Assembly (NCBI GenBank): GCA_028277515.1 | Contig: JANQGC010000254.1 | Coordinates: 1-30,335 of the forward strand | Reading direction: 5' to 3' | Length of the DNA: 30,335 nucleotides | Origin: Anaerolineae bacterium | GTDB taxonomy: Bacteria > Chloroflexota > Anaerolineae > Promineifilales > Promineifilaceae | Shown here: positions 22,539 through 30,221 of the stretch, piece after piece | Position numbering within the stretch: the stretch's first letter is position 1 | Layout of the letters: the number at the start of each line of letters is the position of its first letter | The notes under the pieces: model-generated | What the model saw: the letters and a program-made list of their open reading frames with translations, nothing else | Databases searched by the model: none | Told to the model about the DNA's origin: nothing | Made by a program: the position numbers and the translations under genes

Positions 22539-22769
22539 ATGGAAAAATTACATGAAAGGATTACCCATGATCCCCTAGTGATGGGTGGTAAACCCTGTAT
22601 TCGTGGCTTGCGTGTTACTGTTGGTACTATTGTCGGGTTGGTTGCTTCAGGATATAGACATGAAGAAATTCTGGCTATGTACCCTTATCTTGAAGCTGAA
22701 GATATCCCCTCCGCCCTCAGTTATGCGGCTTGGCGGCTTGAGGAAACAGAATTACCTTTAGCAGGCTAA
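22539..22769 (+). CDS. DUF433 antitoxin
   Basis: 76 residues, ERITHDPLVMGGKPCIRGLR followed by VTVGTIVGLVASGYRHEEIL and DIPSALSYAAWRLEE: a complete DUF433 domain with its GGKPxIRGxR core and winged-helix. These proteins act as antitoxins and autorepressors for DUF5615 PIN-like toxins. The TAA is immediately followed by the ATG of the toxin with no gap, so the pair is tightly coupled. The ribosome site is weak; TACACT 13 bases before the start region could be a -10 box. Confidence 0.93.
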   Translation: MEKLHERITHDPLVMGGKPCIRGLRVTVGTIVGLVASGYRHEEILAMYPYLEAEDIPSALSYAAWRLEETELPLAG

Positions 22770-23141
22770 ATGAAGTTTCTGCTTGATGTCAATTTATCAC
22801 CTAATTGGGTGCTTGAATTCAACAAGCGGGGGATTGAAGCAGTCCATTGGTCACAAGTGGGTGATATTCGTGCTTCGGACGCGGTAATTATGCAACATGC
22901 ACGAGAAAACGATTATATTGTCTTTACTCATGATTTGGATTTTGGAGCGATGTTGGCGGCAACCGGGGCATCTTCTCCAAGTGTTGTTCAAATTCGTGTC
23001 CAAGATGTCGCACCTCAATCATTAGGTCCGAGATTTTTTGGAAATTTTGACCAAATCAAACCACATTTGATTCAAGGCGCCCTTGTCATTATAGACGGCC
23101 GAAAAAATCGAGTTCGAATATTACCTCTATCTACTCAATAA
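22770..23141 (+). CDS. DUF5615 PIN-like toxin
   Basis: 123 residues: MKFLLDVNLSPNWVLEFNKR, then HWSQVGDIRASDAVIMQHAR and IVFTHDLDFGAMLA. The acidic residues Asp6 (LLDVNLSP), Asp31/Asp36 region and Asp56/Asp58 (THDLDFG) match the PIN-like nuclease centre of DUF5615 (Mut7-C/VapC-related) proteins. It is predicted to cleave RNA when not bound by the DUF433 partner encoded directly upstream. Intact in length for the family. Confidence 0.92.
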   Translation: MKFLLDVNLSPNWVLEFNKRGIEAVHWSQVGDIRASDAVIMQHARENDYIVFTHDLDFGAMLAATGASSPSVVQIRVQDVAPQSLGPRFFGNFDQIKPHLIQGALVIIDGRKNRVRILPLSTQ

Positions 23142-23221
23142 ATTGAGGATGATATTCCGAAGAGTTGGAAGAAAAATAACGGCCGTATCTCGCAAGTGTA
23201 TTCTGTCTCGCTGGACTAATT

Positions 23222-25552
23222 TCACGGATAGGTCAGTGTGCCGGCGCTGGTTAGATAAACCTGGTAGCCTTGACCGACCTGCATCGTATCAAATTCCGTA
23301 ATATTGAAATCAGGCCAATAGACCTGGCCCTGACCGTTTTTGACCAGGTAAACGCGCGACCCTAAACTGGCCAGCGCCTGGTCGATGGGCAGGGGGGAGC
23401 CAGGCAGATAGGCGATCATGCTCCAACCTTGCCCCAAACTGATGGGCGTCGAGGAAGGATCAACCGGGTCATCAGCAAATGAAAAAGTAGCCGGGTTGTT
23501 CATGAAGAGTAAGTAGCCATCTTTAACATCCCAATCACCGATGTCGTCAATGCCGTGCTCAGGCCAGTAAATTTGGCCGTCGCCATTCTTAAGGATGACC
23601 ACATCGTCCTCAATTCCTGATAGCACAGTGCCCAGGGAGGGATCCCCGACTTCTCTGTTGCTGGAAACCATATTCCAGCCGGCGCTAAGCGGGATGTTCA
23701 GACCGTTGTCTTCATCCAGAAGTTCAGCAAGCTGGCGTCTTCTCTGTTCAAATTGGTATCCGCGATCCGGCCAGGGATTGTCATGATCATCTTTCGTAAA
23801 GGGGGTTTCGTCAAAGGCCACGGGCACCACCTGGTTCACAATGTTGTTAACCTGGGTATCGAGTCCCTTTTGCTTGGCCAGCCAGAAATATTCAAAGTCC
23901 TGCACTCCGCGACGCCAATATTTCAGGCGAACGCTGACCAATGGCCCATCCATGCCGCGCGCTTCCCCTGAGTAAACGGGGTCATCGCTGGGGTACATGC
24001 TGTTGCCGACGGAGCAATTGTCATTGAAAAAGTCACAGTTGTTTTTGTAATTAGCAACCACACCGTATTGGAAGTAAAAATCGACGCCGTAACGTTCCAT
24101 GACCCAGGGTGTGACGCGGGCGTCAACGGCCGCGGTGTGAATGAAATGAACCCCGGCTCCATACATCGGATTGCCACCGTTGTAGATTCCGGCGAATTCT
24201 CCCCTGGCCCTGGCTTGATTGACCAAGTTCACTTTATAGGCCTCTTTATTAAGCGCCCAGACATCGCAATAACCGATGGCCCGGTCATCCAGGAAGGCGG
24301 TACACAACGTTTTAAGATTCCCGCCCGGTCCCGGATTGTTGTGCAGCCAGTCGGCATACTTTCGCAGTTGGGAATAGGCCCAGGCCGAATGCTGCGCCGG
24401 CTGATTGGGTTCATCAACCATGTGACGCGCATAAAAGATGTCAGTCAGGCCATTGTCCGCGTCATTAAAATAGTTGACCCACTCGTTTGAGGCAGCGCGC
24501 CACTGTGCTTCGGTTGAAGGTGAAAATCCGGATCCCGCACCATCATTGCCACCTCTGCTGGCCAGGCAGTTCGGATTAGAACAAAGATCGAAAATGCCGA
24601 CGGGATACATATTATGACCCGCGTTCTCACCAGGCCCGTAATATTTATTGGCGGCGTTATAATAATCCCCGTTGTAAAACCCTTTATAAAAGGTATCCAT
24701 AAAATCCACAACCATATTGTTGGCCAGGAGTGTTCGATGACGGTAGGCGGTATGGAAATATTTGGTCAATAACTCTCTGTATGGCGCTTTGTTAATACCG
24801 ACATCCACGTTTAAGCGGTTGGCGATCGGTCCGGGAGCAAAGCGGAAAAAATGTTTCAGATGTGTTTCGTCGGGCAGGGTAAAGTTATATATTTTTAGTT
24901 TGACTGGAATGGTCTGGTTATTGCCATCGACTCTAATGGTAATATTGCCGCTGTAGTCACCGGGCGGCGCGTTTTTGGGAATATAAATGTCAAACCAAAG
25001 CGCCTGGTTGCTGTTGGTGGGGACAGTGAGCGGCAAGCCACCTTTACCGGAGGGGGCCGTTATGGGAACCATAATTTCCGGCACTTCATCCAGGTAGTAA
25101 GGATCGGGATAGCGGGTAATATCCGTATCCACCCCTTTATTTTGAACGGGAATATAGTGGGCCGATAAAATTTCAATGTTTTTACCCCTGAAGTCATAAT
25201 AATCATTGGCGTTGCCCGTATTCTTGATGCAGAATCCGGAATTGTGACATAGCTGGGGTAGGGTGAGGGTCTGAATGGTGCTCGAACTGCCAATCGCTTC
25301 TACGATGAGTTGAAAGGCGACGACTTCATTTTTCCCACCGAAGATATGCACCTGGCCGTTTTGCCAGACAAGATTATGCTGGCTCTGGGAGAGAGGTGTG
25401 CCCTGATGATCTTTCTGCATATTTGAGCCGTGATCAGATGGGCGAATTTTCTCCGTGTCATCGACTGCCCAAATGTTGGCGGCGGAATGGGCGGATTGAG
25501 AGGAGAGCAAGATAACAGGGAACAAAACGATGAAAGAGATTAGATAGCGCAT
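23222..25552 (-). CDS. Secreted DUF4091-type glycoside-hydrolase-like protein with duplicated C-terminal module
   Basis: 776 residues. Signal peptide MRYLISFIVLFPVILLSSQS cleaved near AHSA. Residues about 30-225 form beta-sandwich domains (VAFQLIVEAIGSSSTIQTLT, LWFDIYIPKNAPPGDYSGNI), as in proteins annotated DUF4091. The central region (about 230-615) fits the DUF4091 barrel, with ARHMVDEPNQPA as the characteristic DEP motif near the presumed active site and VRLKYWRRGVQDFEYFWLA, a DUF4091 hallmark. The C-terminal 140 residues hold two related units: GWNMVSSN...ILKNGDGQIYWPEHG and GWSMIAYL...LVKNGQGQVYWPDFN. Substrate unknown, probably a polysaccharide. No ribosome site is clear before ATG 25552, and no carbohydrate genes are adjacent. 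Confidence 0.88.
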   Translation of the reverse strand: MRYLISFIVLFPVILLSSQSAHSAANIWAVDDTEKIRPSDHGSNMQKDHQGTPLSQSQHNLVWQNGQVHIFGGKNEVVAFQLIVEAIGSSSTIQTLTLPQLCHNSGFCIKNTGNANDYYDFRGKNIEILSAHYIPVQNKGVDTDITRYPDPYYLDEVPEIMVPITAPSGKGGLPLTVPTNSNQALWFDIYIPKNAPPGDYSGNITIRVDGNNQTIPVKLKIYNFTLPDETHLKHFFRFAPGPIANRLNVDVGINKAPYRELLTKYFHTAYRHRTLLANNMVVDFMDTFYKGFYNGDYYNAANKYYGPGENAGHNMYPVGIFDLCSNPNCLASRGGNDGAGSGFSPSTEAQWRAASNEWVNYFNDADNGLTDIFYARHMVDEPNQPAQHSAWAYSQLRKYADWLHNNPGPGGNLKTLCTAFLDDRAIGYCDVWALNKEAYKVNLVNQARARGEFAGIYNGGNPMYGAGVHFIHTAAVDARVTPWVMERYGVDFYFQYGVVANYKNNCDFFNDNCSVGNSMYPSDDPVYSGEARGMDGPLVSVRLKYWRRGVQDFEYFWLAKQKGLDTQVNNIVNQVVPVAFDETPFTKDDHDNPWPDRGYQFEQRRRQLAELLDEDNGLNIPLSAGWNMVSSNREVGDPSLGTVLSGIEDDVVILKNGDGQIYWPEHGIDDIGDWDVKDGYLLFMNNPATFSFADDPVDPSSTPISLGQGWSMIAYLPGSPLPIDQALASLGSRVYLVKNGQGQVYWPDFNITEFDTMQVGQGYQVYLTSAGTLTYP

Positions 25553-25765
25553 AGGAAGAGCCGGGGTCTACCCACCGTTTTAAACGGATGAGACCCGTGT
25601 TTTACTCCTTTGGTCAGGGATGAATCTCAGAAAGGTGAATAAATTTCCATTGCCAGTGTGACAAAGGATTGTTGATCCGTCAATTTTTTTAACACACGGG
25701 GGTTTTCTCTCTAGGAGTATGCTGAGCAAGGATTAATGAAGATGAGCTATATTATTTAATTAAGG

Positions 25766-26050
25766 TCAGCAATTCGGCCGGTTGCAACGCGGGTAGGGGA
25801 CCACCTTAATCTTGCCAGCCATTTTTTTTAGTAGGTACTGTTGATAATCTTCGACTGAAACCTCGGGCAAAAGCGAGCCGGAAAGCCGTTGAGTAATGGG
25901 CGCGTTTTTTAAGAAATCCGGCTCTGTTGTTAACCGGCGCAGGTATTCATTGATTAACCTGGTTAAGTTGGTATTATGATCGCCGGCATAGCGTTGGGCA
26001 CGATCTAGCAGATCGTGCTCAATATGGATGGTTAGCGTGGTTTTTGCCAT
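25766..26050 (-). CDS. DUF6364-type ribbon-helix-helix antitoxin, apparently without toxin
   Basis: 94 residues from ATG at 26050, chosen for AAGGGA six bases upstream; the frame extends to 26116 without support. MAKTTLTIHIEHDLLDRAQR then YAGDHNTNLTRLINEYLRRL is the strand-helix-helix of DUF6364/VapB-type antitoxins, followed by a toxin-binding tail. In this family a PIN-domain toxin gene normally follows; here the 213 bases downstream to the DUF4091 gene hold no coding frame. Orphan antitoxin, or partner encoded elsewhere. Confidence 0.85.
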   Translation of the reverse strand: MAKTTLTIHIEHDLLDRAQRYAGDHNTNLTRLINEYLRRLTTEPDFLKNAPITQRLSGSLLPEVSVEDYQQYLLKKMAGKIKVVPYPRCNRPNC

Positions 26051-26156
26051 ATTATCCCTTCTGGAAACCATTGTTGTATGGTTCGATAGCGTAAACAAAT
26101 CTTTTATTTTGCCCAATAAGCCGTTTAAACGAGATCACGGCCGAAAAACAAAAAAA

Positions 26157-27308
26157 TCAGCCCACTTTGCGCCATAGGCGAGAACCTCCCTCGCCGGACA
26201 GAGGCCAATAGGAGCCTGTTTCCGGATCGCGATTGAAGGCGCTGACGGCCGCCGCCGCATGCTCATGGTACAGACGCACAAATTGCTCCCTGTCGCTGCC
26301 CTCGCTGCCCAATTGGCAAAGGCCGCCCAGGTGGCGGTTAATGGTACGCTGTCGCTGAGAATGGACGACGGTGAACGTCTGCGGTGTGCGGTAACTGTTG
26401 GCTATGCGCACGGCGATATACTCAGCGCCTCGCTGGTGGCGGTTGATCTTGCCCAGGTAATCGGTGTGTTTGTAGGCGGGCAGATGATGGTGAATCCGCG
26501 CCCGTTGTAATAGATAATCGCTGTGACGGTAGAGGATCTGGATGTTATGGTTGGCGATGATGCCCATCCGTTTTTCATAGCTGCGCTGGCGGTATTTGGA
26601 GCAACCAGAAATTTCCTGTACTTTAGCACGGGTGATGGGCCGCATTTCCCCTTTTTTATTCCGAATCTGCCCGGCGTGTATGGCAGCGTAGAGCGCAGCG
26701 TTGACCTGCGCCTGCCGGCCGCGACCGGAACCGAGCAGCATGTCCGCCGCAAAGGTGACTTCGCGCCCGCGTAAACGGCCACAGCCCAAGCTCTCGACCA
26801 GCCTGGCCCGCGAAACGAGGCGAATGCGCAGTTCGCTGTTACCCTTGACCCGCTGCCAGAATAGGCCCTCACCGCGACGCAGCATGATCTTGAGCTGGCG
26901 CTTACCATAGATAAAGGAGGTGCTCTGCTTGCGCGTTAGGGCGGACTGCACGTCTTGGTTGCGCAGCCAGCCACGGCCGTCCTCGTCTAAAAGCTGCATG
27001 ATTTTGTACAGGCGGTAAGGACCATCGAGCGGGCCGCCATTGTAGCGGTTGTCACGCTCGAGGCAAAAGGCAGCCAGAGTGGGAGAGACGCGCGCTTTCT
27101 GTTCACTGAGTGTAGGTTGGGGTGTTTCTTCTTGTTGCTGGGTTGGGGTTGGAGCGGCCTGGTAGAGTTTGCTGAGCCAACTGCCGGCAGCGGGTGCGGC
27201 CGTCTCCCGTTTAGGAGGCCGGTAATCAACCCCGGCCAATTGGCGTCGTTTGTTTAGTTCCTTCTGCGCATTGAGCAGAAGCTGGGATGGGCCGCTGGAG
27301 GCGGACAC
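26157..27308 (-). CDS. Unrecognised basic protein, possible replication/DNA-binding protein
   Basis: 383 residues from GTG at 27308. The first 75 residues are a low-complexity, Pro/Gln/Glu-rich segment. The rest is strongly basic with SPTLAAFCLERDNRYNGGPL, YRLYKIMQLLDEDGRGWLRN, KQSTSFIYGKRQLKIMLRRG, and a probable helix-turn-helix PITRAKVQEISGCSKYRQRS (about 226-245). No family is recognised. Unusual expression context: the nearest ribosome site AAGGAGGA (27341-27348) lies 32 bases upstream of the GTG with an 18-base palindrome in between. An opposing promoter there seems to make an RNA complementary to this gene's leader, an arrangement known for plasmid rep genes. Replication-initiator-like function is inference only. 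Confidence 0.75.
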   Translation of the reverse strand: MSASSGPSQLLLNAQKELNKRRQLAGVDYRPPKRETAAPAAGSWLSKLYQAAPTPTQQQEETPQPTLSEQKARVSPTLAAFCLERDNRYNGGPLDGPYRLYKIMQLLDEDGRGWLRNQDVQSALTRKQSTSFIYGKRQLKIMLRRGEGLFWQRVKGNSELRIRLVSRARLVESLGCGRLRGREVTFAADMLLGSGRGRQAQVNAALYAAIHAGQIRNKKGEMRPITRAKVQEISGCSKYRQRSYEKRMGIIANHNIQILYRHSDYLLQRARIHHHLPAYKHTDYLGKINRHQRGAEYIAVRIANSYRTPQTFTVVHSQRQRTINRHLGGLCQLGSEGSDREQFVRLYHEHAAAAVSAFNRDPETGSYWPLSGEGGSRLWRKVG

Positions 27309-27315
27309 GATTGGA

Positions 27316-27344
27316 TTGACAGAGCGATCGCTCTGTGCTATCCT
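27316..27344 (+). promoter_or_regulatory. Sigma70-type promoter with 18-bp palindromic operator
   Basis: TTGACA (27316-27321), 17-base spacer, TATCCT (27339-27344), facing away from the minus-strand gene. The perfect palindrome ACAGAGCGATCGCTCTGT (27319-27336) covers the end of the -35 box and the spacer, an ideal repressor site. Predicted start is near 27351. Confidence 0.65.
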
Positions 27345-27350
27345 CCTTAT

Positions 27351-27502
27351 GAGCGTTGGTACCGCAATGGAGATACAAAATCCCCCTCCCCAATGAAGGG
27401 GCTTCGCGCTGAGGGTGCAGCAACACCCGAAACCAGCGAAGGATGCGGTTCAGACAATAAAGTCAAGCAATAAAAGCGAGTGTGTTAAGCACTGGCTTTT
27501 TT
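27351..27502 (+). ncRNA. Predicted structured RNA (~150 nt), antisense to the leader of the 26157-27308 gene
   Basis: No coding frame with a ribosome site. The sequence folds by eye into a three-way junction: closing stem ACCGCA (27361-27366) with TGCGGT (27444-27449); hairpin CCCC (27388-27391) with GGGG (27398-27401); and a longer arm CGCTG (27407-27411) with CAGCG (27434-27438), capped by GGGTG (27413-27417) with CACCC (27424-27428) around loop CAGCAA. It ends in a terminator hairpin at 27472-27502 and starts behind a good promoter. It runs opposite to the upstream leader of the minus-strand gene, so it could be a counter-transcribed regulator. No match to a riboswitch or RNA family that I know. 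The minus strand could also fold the same way as a leader structure. Confidence 0.5.
27472..27502 (+). terminator. Intrinsic terminator of the predicted RNA
   Basis: AAAAGCGAGTG - TGTTAAG - CACTGGCTTTT, an 11-bp stem with one G-G mismatch, then a run of six T. No plus-strand gene precedes it, which supports a non-coding transcript. Confidence 0.6.
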
Positions 27503-27542
27503 GCCTTCTGGGGCTGTTGATTCAATCGTTCAGTCCCCAGCA

Positions 27543-27582
27543 CCTGTCTGCCAACCGAGCAAGTGAAACGCTGGCAGACAGG
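27543..27582. repeat. 11-bp inverted repeat CCTGTCTGCCA / TGGCAGACAGG
   Basis: Perfect arms with an 18-base loop, without T-run. The gene-free stretch 27503-27702 otherwise shows nothing recognisable. Confidence 0.75.
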
Positions 27583-27702
27583 CGCCGATTACGGAATACG
27601 GCCGGTGGCAGAGGGGCATCACCACACGCGCCGTGAAAAAACAAATGTATTTGGTTGGCTGCAAAAAATGGGCAATAGGTCAGGGGTTTTCTGTAGCCCG
27701 TC

Positions 27703-27762
27703 GTAACCGCGATTTCCATATCGCGCGCTTGTGCCGGAACGCGAAATCTATTTCGCGGATAC
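27703..27762. repeat. GTAACC...GGTTAC two-hairpin repeat, copy 6, flanked by direct repeats
   Basis: GTAACCGCGATTTCCATATC then GCGCG, followed by ACGCGAAATCTATTTCGCGG and ATAC. AAAAAATGGGCAATAGG (27663-27679) and AAAAAATGGGCAACAGG (27770-27786) flank it as 17-base direct repeats with one mismatch, as a target duplication or recombination product might. Confidence 0.75.
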
Positions 27763-27786
27763 CCATTGTAAAAAATGGGCAACAGG

Positions 27787-28022
27787 CAAGAAGGCTTGAC
27801 GAGGAACCCTGCTTAATGGTAATCTACATAATATACGACAGATGGAGATAACCATCCCATCGCCCGGGCCATGTGATGACGGTTGGCGCTGAAATCACAT
27901 GGCTCCCTTTTTTGCAGGAAGAAAATTGGGAACTAGGAACTAAAAGCTTTCCCATTAACCATTCAACAATTCACCAATTAATTATTAATTTTTTCCATCA
28001 ACGCATACTCATTCTCCGTACT
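27787..28022. repeat. Gene-free stretch with AT-rich repeat copy 4
   Basis: No coding frame with support. CCATTAACCATTCAACAATT and CACCAATTAATTATTAATTT (27955-27994) are the reverse-complement form of the AT-rich family at 17809-17880. Confidence 0.55.
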
Positions 28023-29558
28023 CTACACTTTCAACAGTTGCAGCTGCCGCGGCGAGAGTTCAAATCCCTCGGGGTTCGTCCAGTGATCCAAATCAGAGCA
28101 AAGCTGCTCTAAATTGACCATGCGGATGCCGGCCGTTTCCCAACTTTTGCGGGCACGGCCGGCAGCCTTTTGGATTAAAGCCTCGGCTTGCGATTGTGCT
28201 TTGGCACTCCAGCCGGTGGCCGAAAAAACGATGTAATAAACAGTCCATCCTTCATGGTCGGGTAAAATAGTGGATGTCTTGCGCACCATGCTGCCGACTT
28301 CTTTGGGACCAATAGGATCATCGCGCCAGAAGCAATCGCCGATGATCAGACTCTTGGACTCGTGGTCGATGCCGACCACGTCGATCATAAAGTCGCTCTT
28401 CCATTCGCTGCCCACATGTTCAACGGGTAGGGGCAGCTCGTCGTTGTGCCCTGCTTCCAGCAGCCAGTGCCGGCAGAGTTCCTGCCAGGTGTTGTCTTCG
28501 ATGAATTGGGGCAGGGCGTCCTGGATAGCCTGGGCCACCTGCTGCTGCTGGCCTAAAGCCAACCGCGATTGGTAGGCGGCCAGGAAGCGATAATAAAAAC
28601 GGAGGTAAGGATCGGTGACGAAGTAGCGGCCGCTCCTTGAATTCTTGTAATTGACCTGGCGGATAGGCACCTCACGGACAACAAAACCGGCTTCGCGCAG
28701 CTTACTCAGATAAAAAGAAAGCTCATTGCTGGCCAGGCCGACCCGTTCGGAGATCTCACCCGAAGTTTGTAGGCCATCGGCGATGGCGCGCAGGACGGCC
28801 ACGTAATTGTGCGGCTCGGTGATGAAATCGTTGAGCAGGGTACGTGATTCATCGGTCATCCAGGATTGGTAGGAAAGAAGCTGGCGGCTGAGATTCTCCA
28901 TGACCGATATGGAGAGGTCCATGCGCTCCCAGTAGGCGGGCACGCCACCCCACATAGTATAAATCGCCACGCGGTCGGCGTCGCTGTAATTGGGGAAGAA
29001 CTGCCGCGTGGCGCTGAAGGGCATCGGTGGCAATTTGACCTGGGCGGTGTCACGGCCGTACAGTGGGGCGTCATAAGCCAGGATTTTCTTCTGCATCATG
29101 CCCATCTGTGAGCCGGAGAGAGCCAGCATCAAGTTGGAGTCGGCCAGCCAATGGTCCCAGGTTTTTTGTAAGATGCCGACAAAGCTGGAGTTGACCTCCA
29201 TTAAATAAGTGACCTCGTCGATAATCAAGGCCATGCGCTGTTCCTTGGCGTGCAAAGCGACCTGGCGCAGCGCCTGTTCCCAGGTTGCGAATGAGAAATC
29301 GGTAGGGGTGGGGGTGTCCGGATCAATGAAGTGGATGATCGCCTGGGAGAATGAGCGCAGTTGTTCGCGCGCCGAAGTGGCCTCGGCCATCCAGTATAAA
29401 CCATATGCCCCGTGACGCTTCAACCAGTGGGTGAGCAATCTTGTTTTGCCAACTCGACGTCTTCCGTATAGAATTAGAAGCGTGGCCCGTGGCACAGACC
29501 ATAGGCTGTCCAGCAGTTCCAGTTCTTCATGTCGGCCAATAAACGTTGATTTCGCCAC
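28023..29558 (-). CDS. ATPase_2/DUF234 (AAA+ ATPase with C-terminal nuclease-like domain)
   Basis: 511 residues from GTG at 29558 (GAGGA five bases upstream). N-terminal archaeal-type AAA ATPase: FIGRHEELELL, Walker A YGRRRVGKTRLL (about 31-42), Walker B ALIIDEVTYL (about 110-119), sensor region LALSGSQMGMM, and a winged helix ISERVGLASNELSFYLSKLR. The C-terminal DUF234 region has the restriction-endonuclease-like core FMIDVVGIDHESKSLIIGDC; the usual ECKW motif reads DCFW here, so the catalytic Lys is missing. Members are common as mobile or defence-associated single genes; the biological role is poorly defined. A promoter-like element lies about 330 bases upstream. Confidence 0.93.
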   Translation of the reverse strand: MAKSTFIGRHEELELLDSLWSVPRATLLILYGRRRVGKTRLLTHWLKRHGAYGLYWMAEATSAREQLRSFSQAIIHFIDPDTPTPTDFSFATWEQALRQVALHAKEQRMALIIDEVTYLMEVNSSFVGILQKTWDHWLADSNLMLALSGSQMGMMQKKILAYDAPLYGRDTAQVKLPPMPFSATRQFFPNYSDADRVAIYTMWGGVPAYWERMDLSISVMENLSRQLLSYQSWMTDESRTLLNDFITEPHNYVAVLRAIADGLQTSGEISERVGLASNELSFYLSKLREAGFVVREVPIRQVNYKNSRSGRYFVTDPYLRFYYRFLAAYQSRLALGQQQQVAQAIQDALPQFIEDNTWQELCRHWLLEAGHNDELPLPVEHVGSEWKSDFMIDVVGIDHESKSLIIGDCFWRDDPIGPKEVGSMVRKTSTILPDHEGWTVYYIVFSATGWSAKAQSQAEALIQKAAGRARKSWETAGIRMVNLEQLCSDLDHWTNPEGFELSPRQLQLLKV

Positions 29559-29682
29559 TTTAGTCCTCTTTATTCAAGCCCAACTAGGCTATCTGTAACT
29601 AGTCTAATGGATCTTAATTCAAAAGTCAAGCGGTTTCCGCCGATCTGAAGCATGATTAGGCGGAAACAGGGCGAGAATGATC

Positions 29683-29892
29683 CTATTTTGGCCGGGAAAC
29701 GGCCGATTTGGGATAAACTTGGGATATATGGTGGGGGATGTTGGCAAAATGAAGGCATTTGAACTGATTCGTATAGATCACATAAGCGAGTCTTACCTGC
29801 GCTAAGCAAGTAGGGCAATTAGAAATAAGCAAAAACCAGGATGTGGGATTTCTGCCTCCACAAAATTCCACGTTCCGGGATTTGCAGCCCAT
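29683..29892 (-). pseudogene. Possible degenerate zinc-ribbon fragment
   Basis: A 69-residue frame contains LISNCPTCLAQVRLAYVIYT then NQFKCLHF. CPTC and the following CLHF resemble the two knuckles of a zinc ribbon, with the last Cys replaced by Phe. There is no ribosome site, and the ATG overlaps the -10 box of a predicted promoter, so it is probably a fragment or chance frame. It lies in the long leader of the ATPase_2/DUF234 gene. Confidence 0.25.
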
Positions 29893-29920
29893 TGTAAACC
29901 AGAACTTATGTTCTTGTCAA
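29891..29920 (-). promoter_or_regulatory. Sigma70-type promoter with AGAAC...GTTCT operator
   Basis: In minus sense TTGACA (29915-29920), 18-base spacer, TACAAT (29891-29896). The spacer holds the inverted repeat AGAAC-ATAA-GTTCT (29901-29914), a likely repressor or activator site. It points toward the ATPase_2/DUF234 gene. Confidence 0.6.
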
Positions 29921-29941
29921 GGGTTTATTTTCAATCAAAAT

Positions 29942-29964
29942 GGTCCAATCTTCCAGATTGGACC
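29942..29964. repeat. GGTCCAATCT hairpin repeat, copy 3
   Basis: GGTCCAATCT-TCC-AGATTGGACC followed by GTTTTTG; the T-run could make it a plus-strand terminator, but no plus-strand gene precedes it. The rest of 29965-30132 contains no recognisable feature. Confidence 0.75.
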
Positions 29965-30132
29965 GTTTTTGTGTTTGCAATGACTATACGATTATTTTAA
30001 AGCAACCTACACAAGCCAGCGCCGCTAGGCACTTTTTTAAAGCTAAAATAAGGGTAATGGGGAGCAGGTCGTCTTGTCAAGGGGGAATTTTTATATTGCT
30101 GTGAATATGCCGCGAAGATGGGTGTTCGCCTC

Positions 30133-30161
30133 TTGAGCGGCTATTTTGGCTATGTTATACT
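30133..30161 (+). promoter_or_regulatory. Sigma70-type promoter of the terminal lipoprotein gene
   Basis: TTGAGC (30133-30138), exactly 17 bases, TATACT (30156-30161). Start of transcription is expected near 30168, about 54 bases before the ATG. Confidence 0.65.
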
Positions 30162-30221
30162 GACCGAACCCCTTGGACACCGCAGAGCAGATTGCAGCCG
30201 GGCGGCATACCTGGATGGCGC

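Noticed and set aside
27361..27449. TPP riboswitch (GCTGAGGGTG ... ACCCGAAACC ... CAGCGAAGG resembles parts of it)
   Set aside because: The conserved CTGATCTGG-type segment and GGATAAT bulge are missing, and the strand points away from any gene.
27663..27786. CRISPR-like or tandem array from AAAAAATGGGCAA repeats
   Set aside because: Only two copies, one of which also forms a CCCATT/AATGGG hairpin; no array periodicity.
29570..29818. 82-residue minus-strand frame
   Set aside because: No ribosome site, no recognisable domain; overlaps a different, slightly more suggestive frame.
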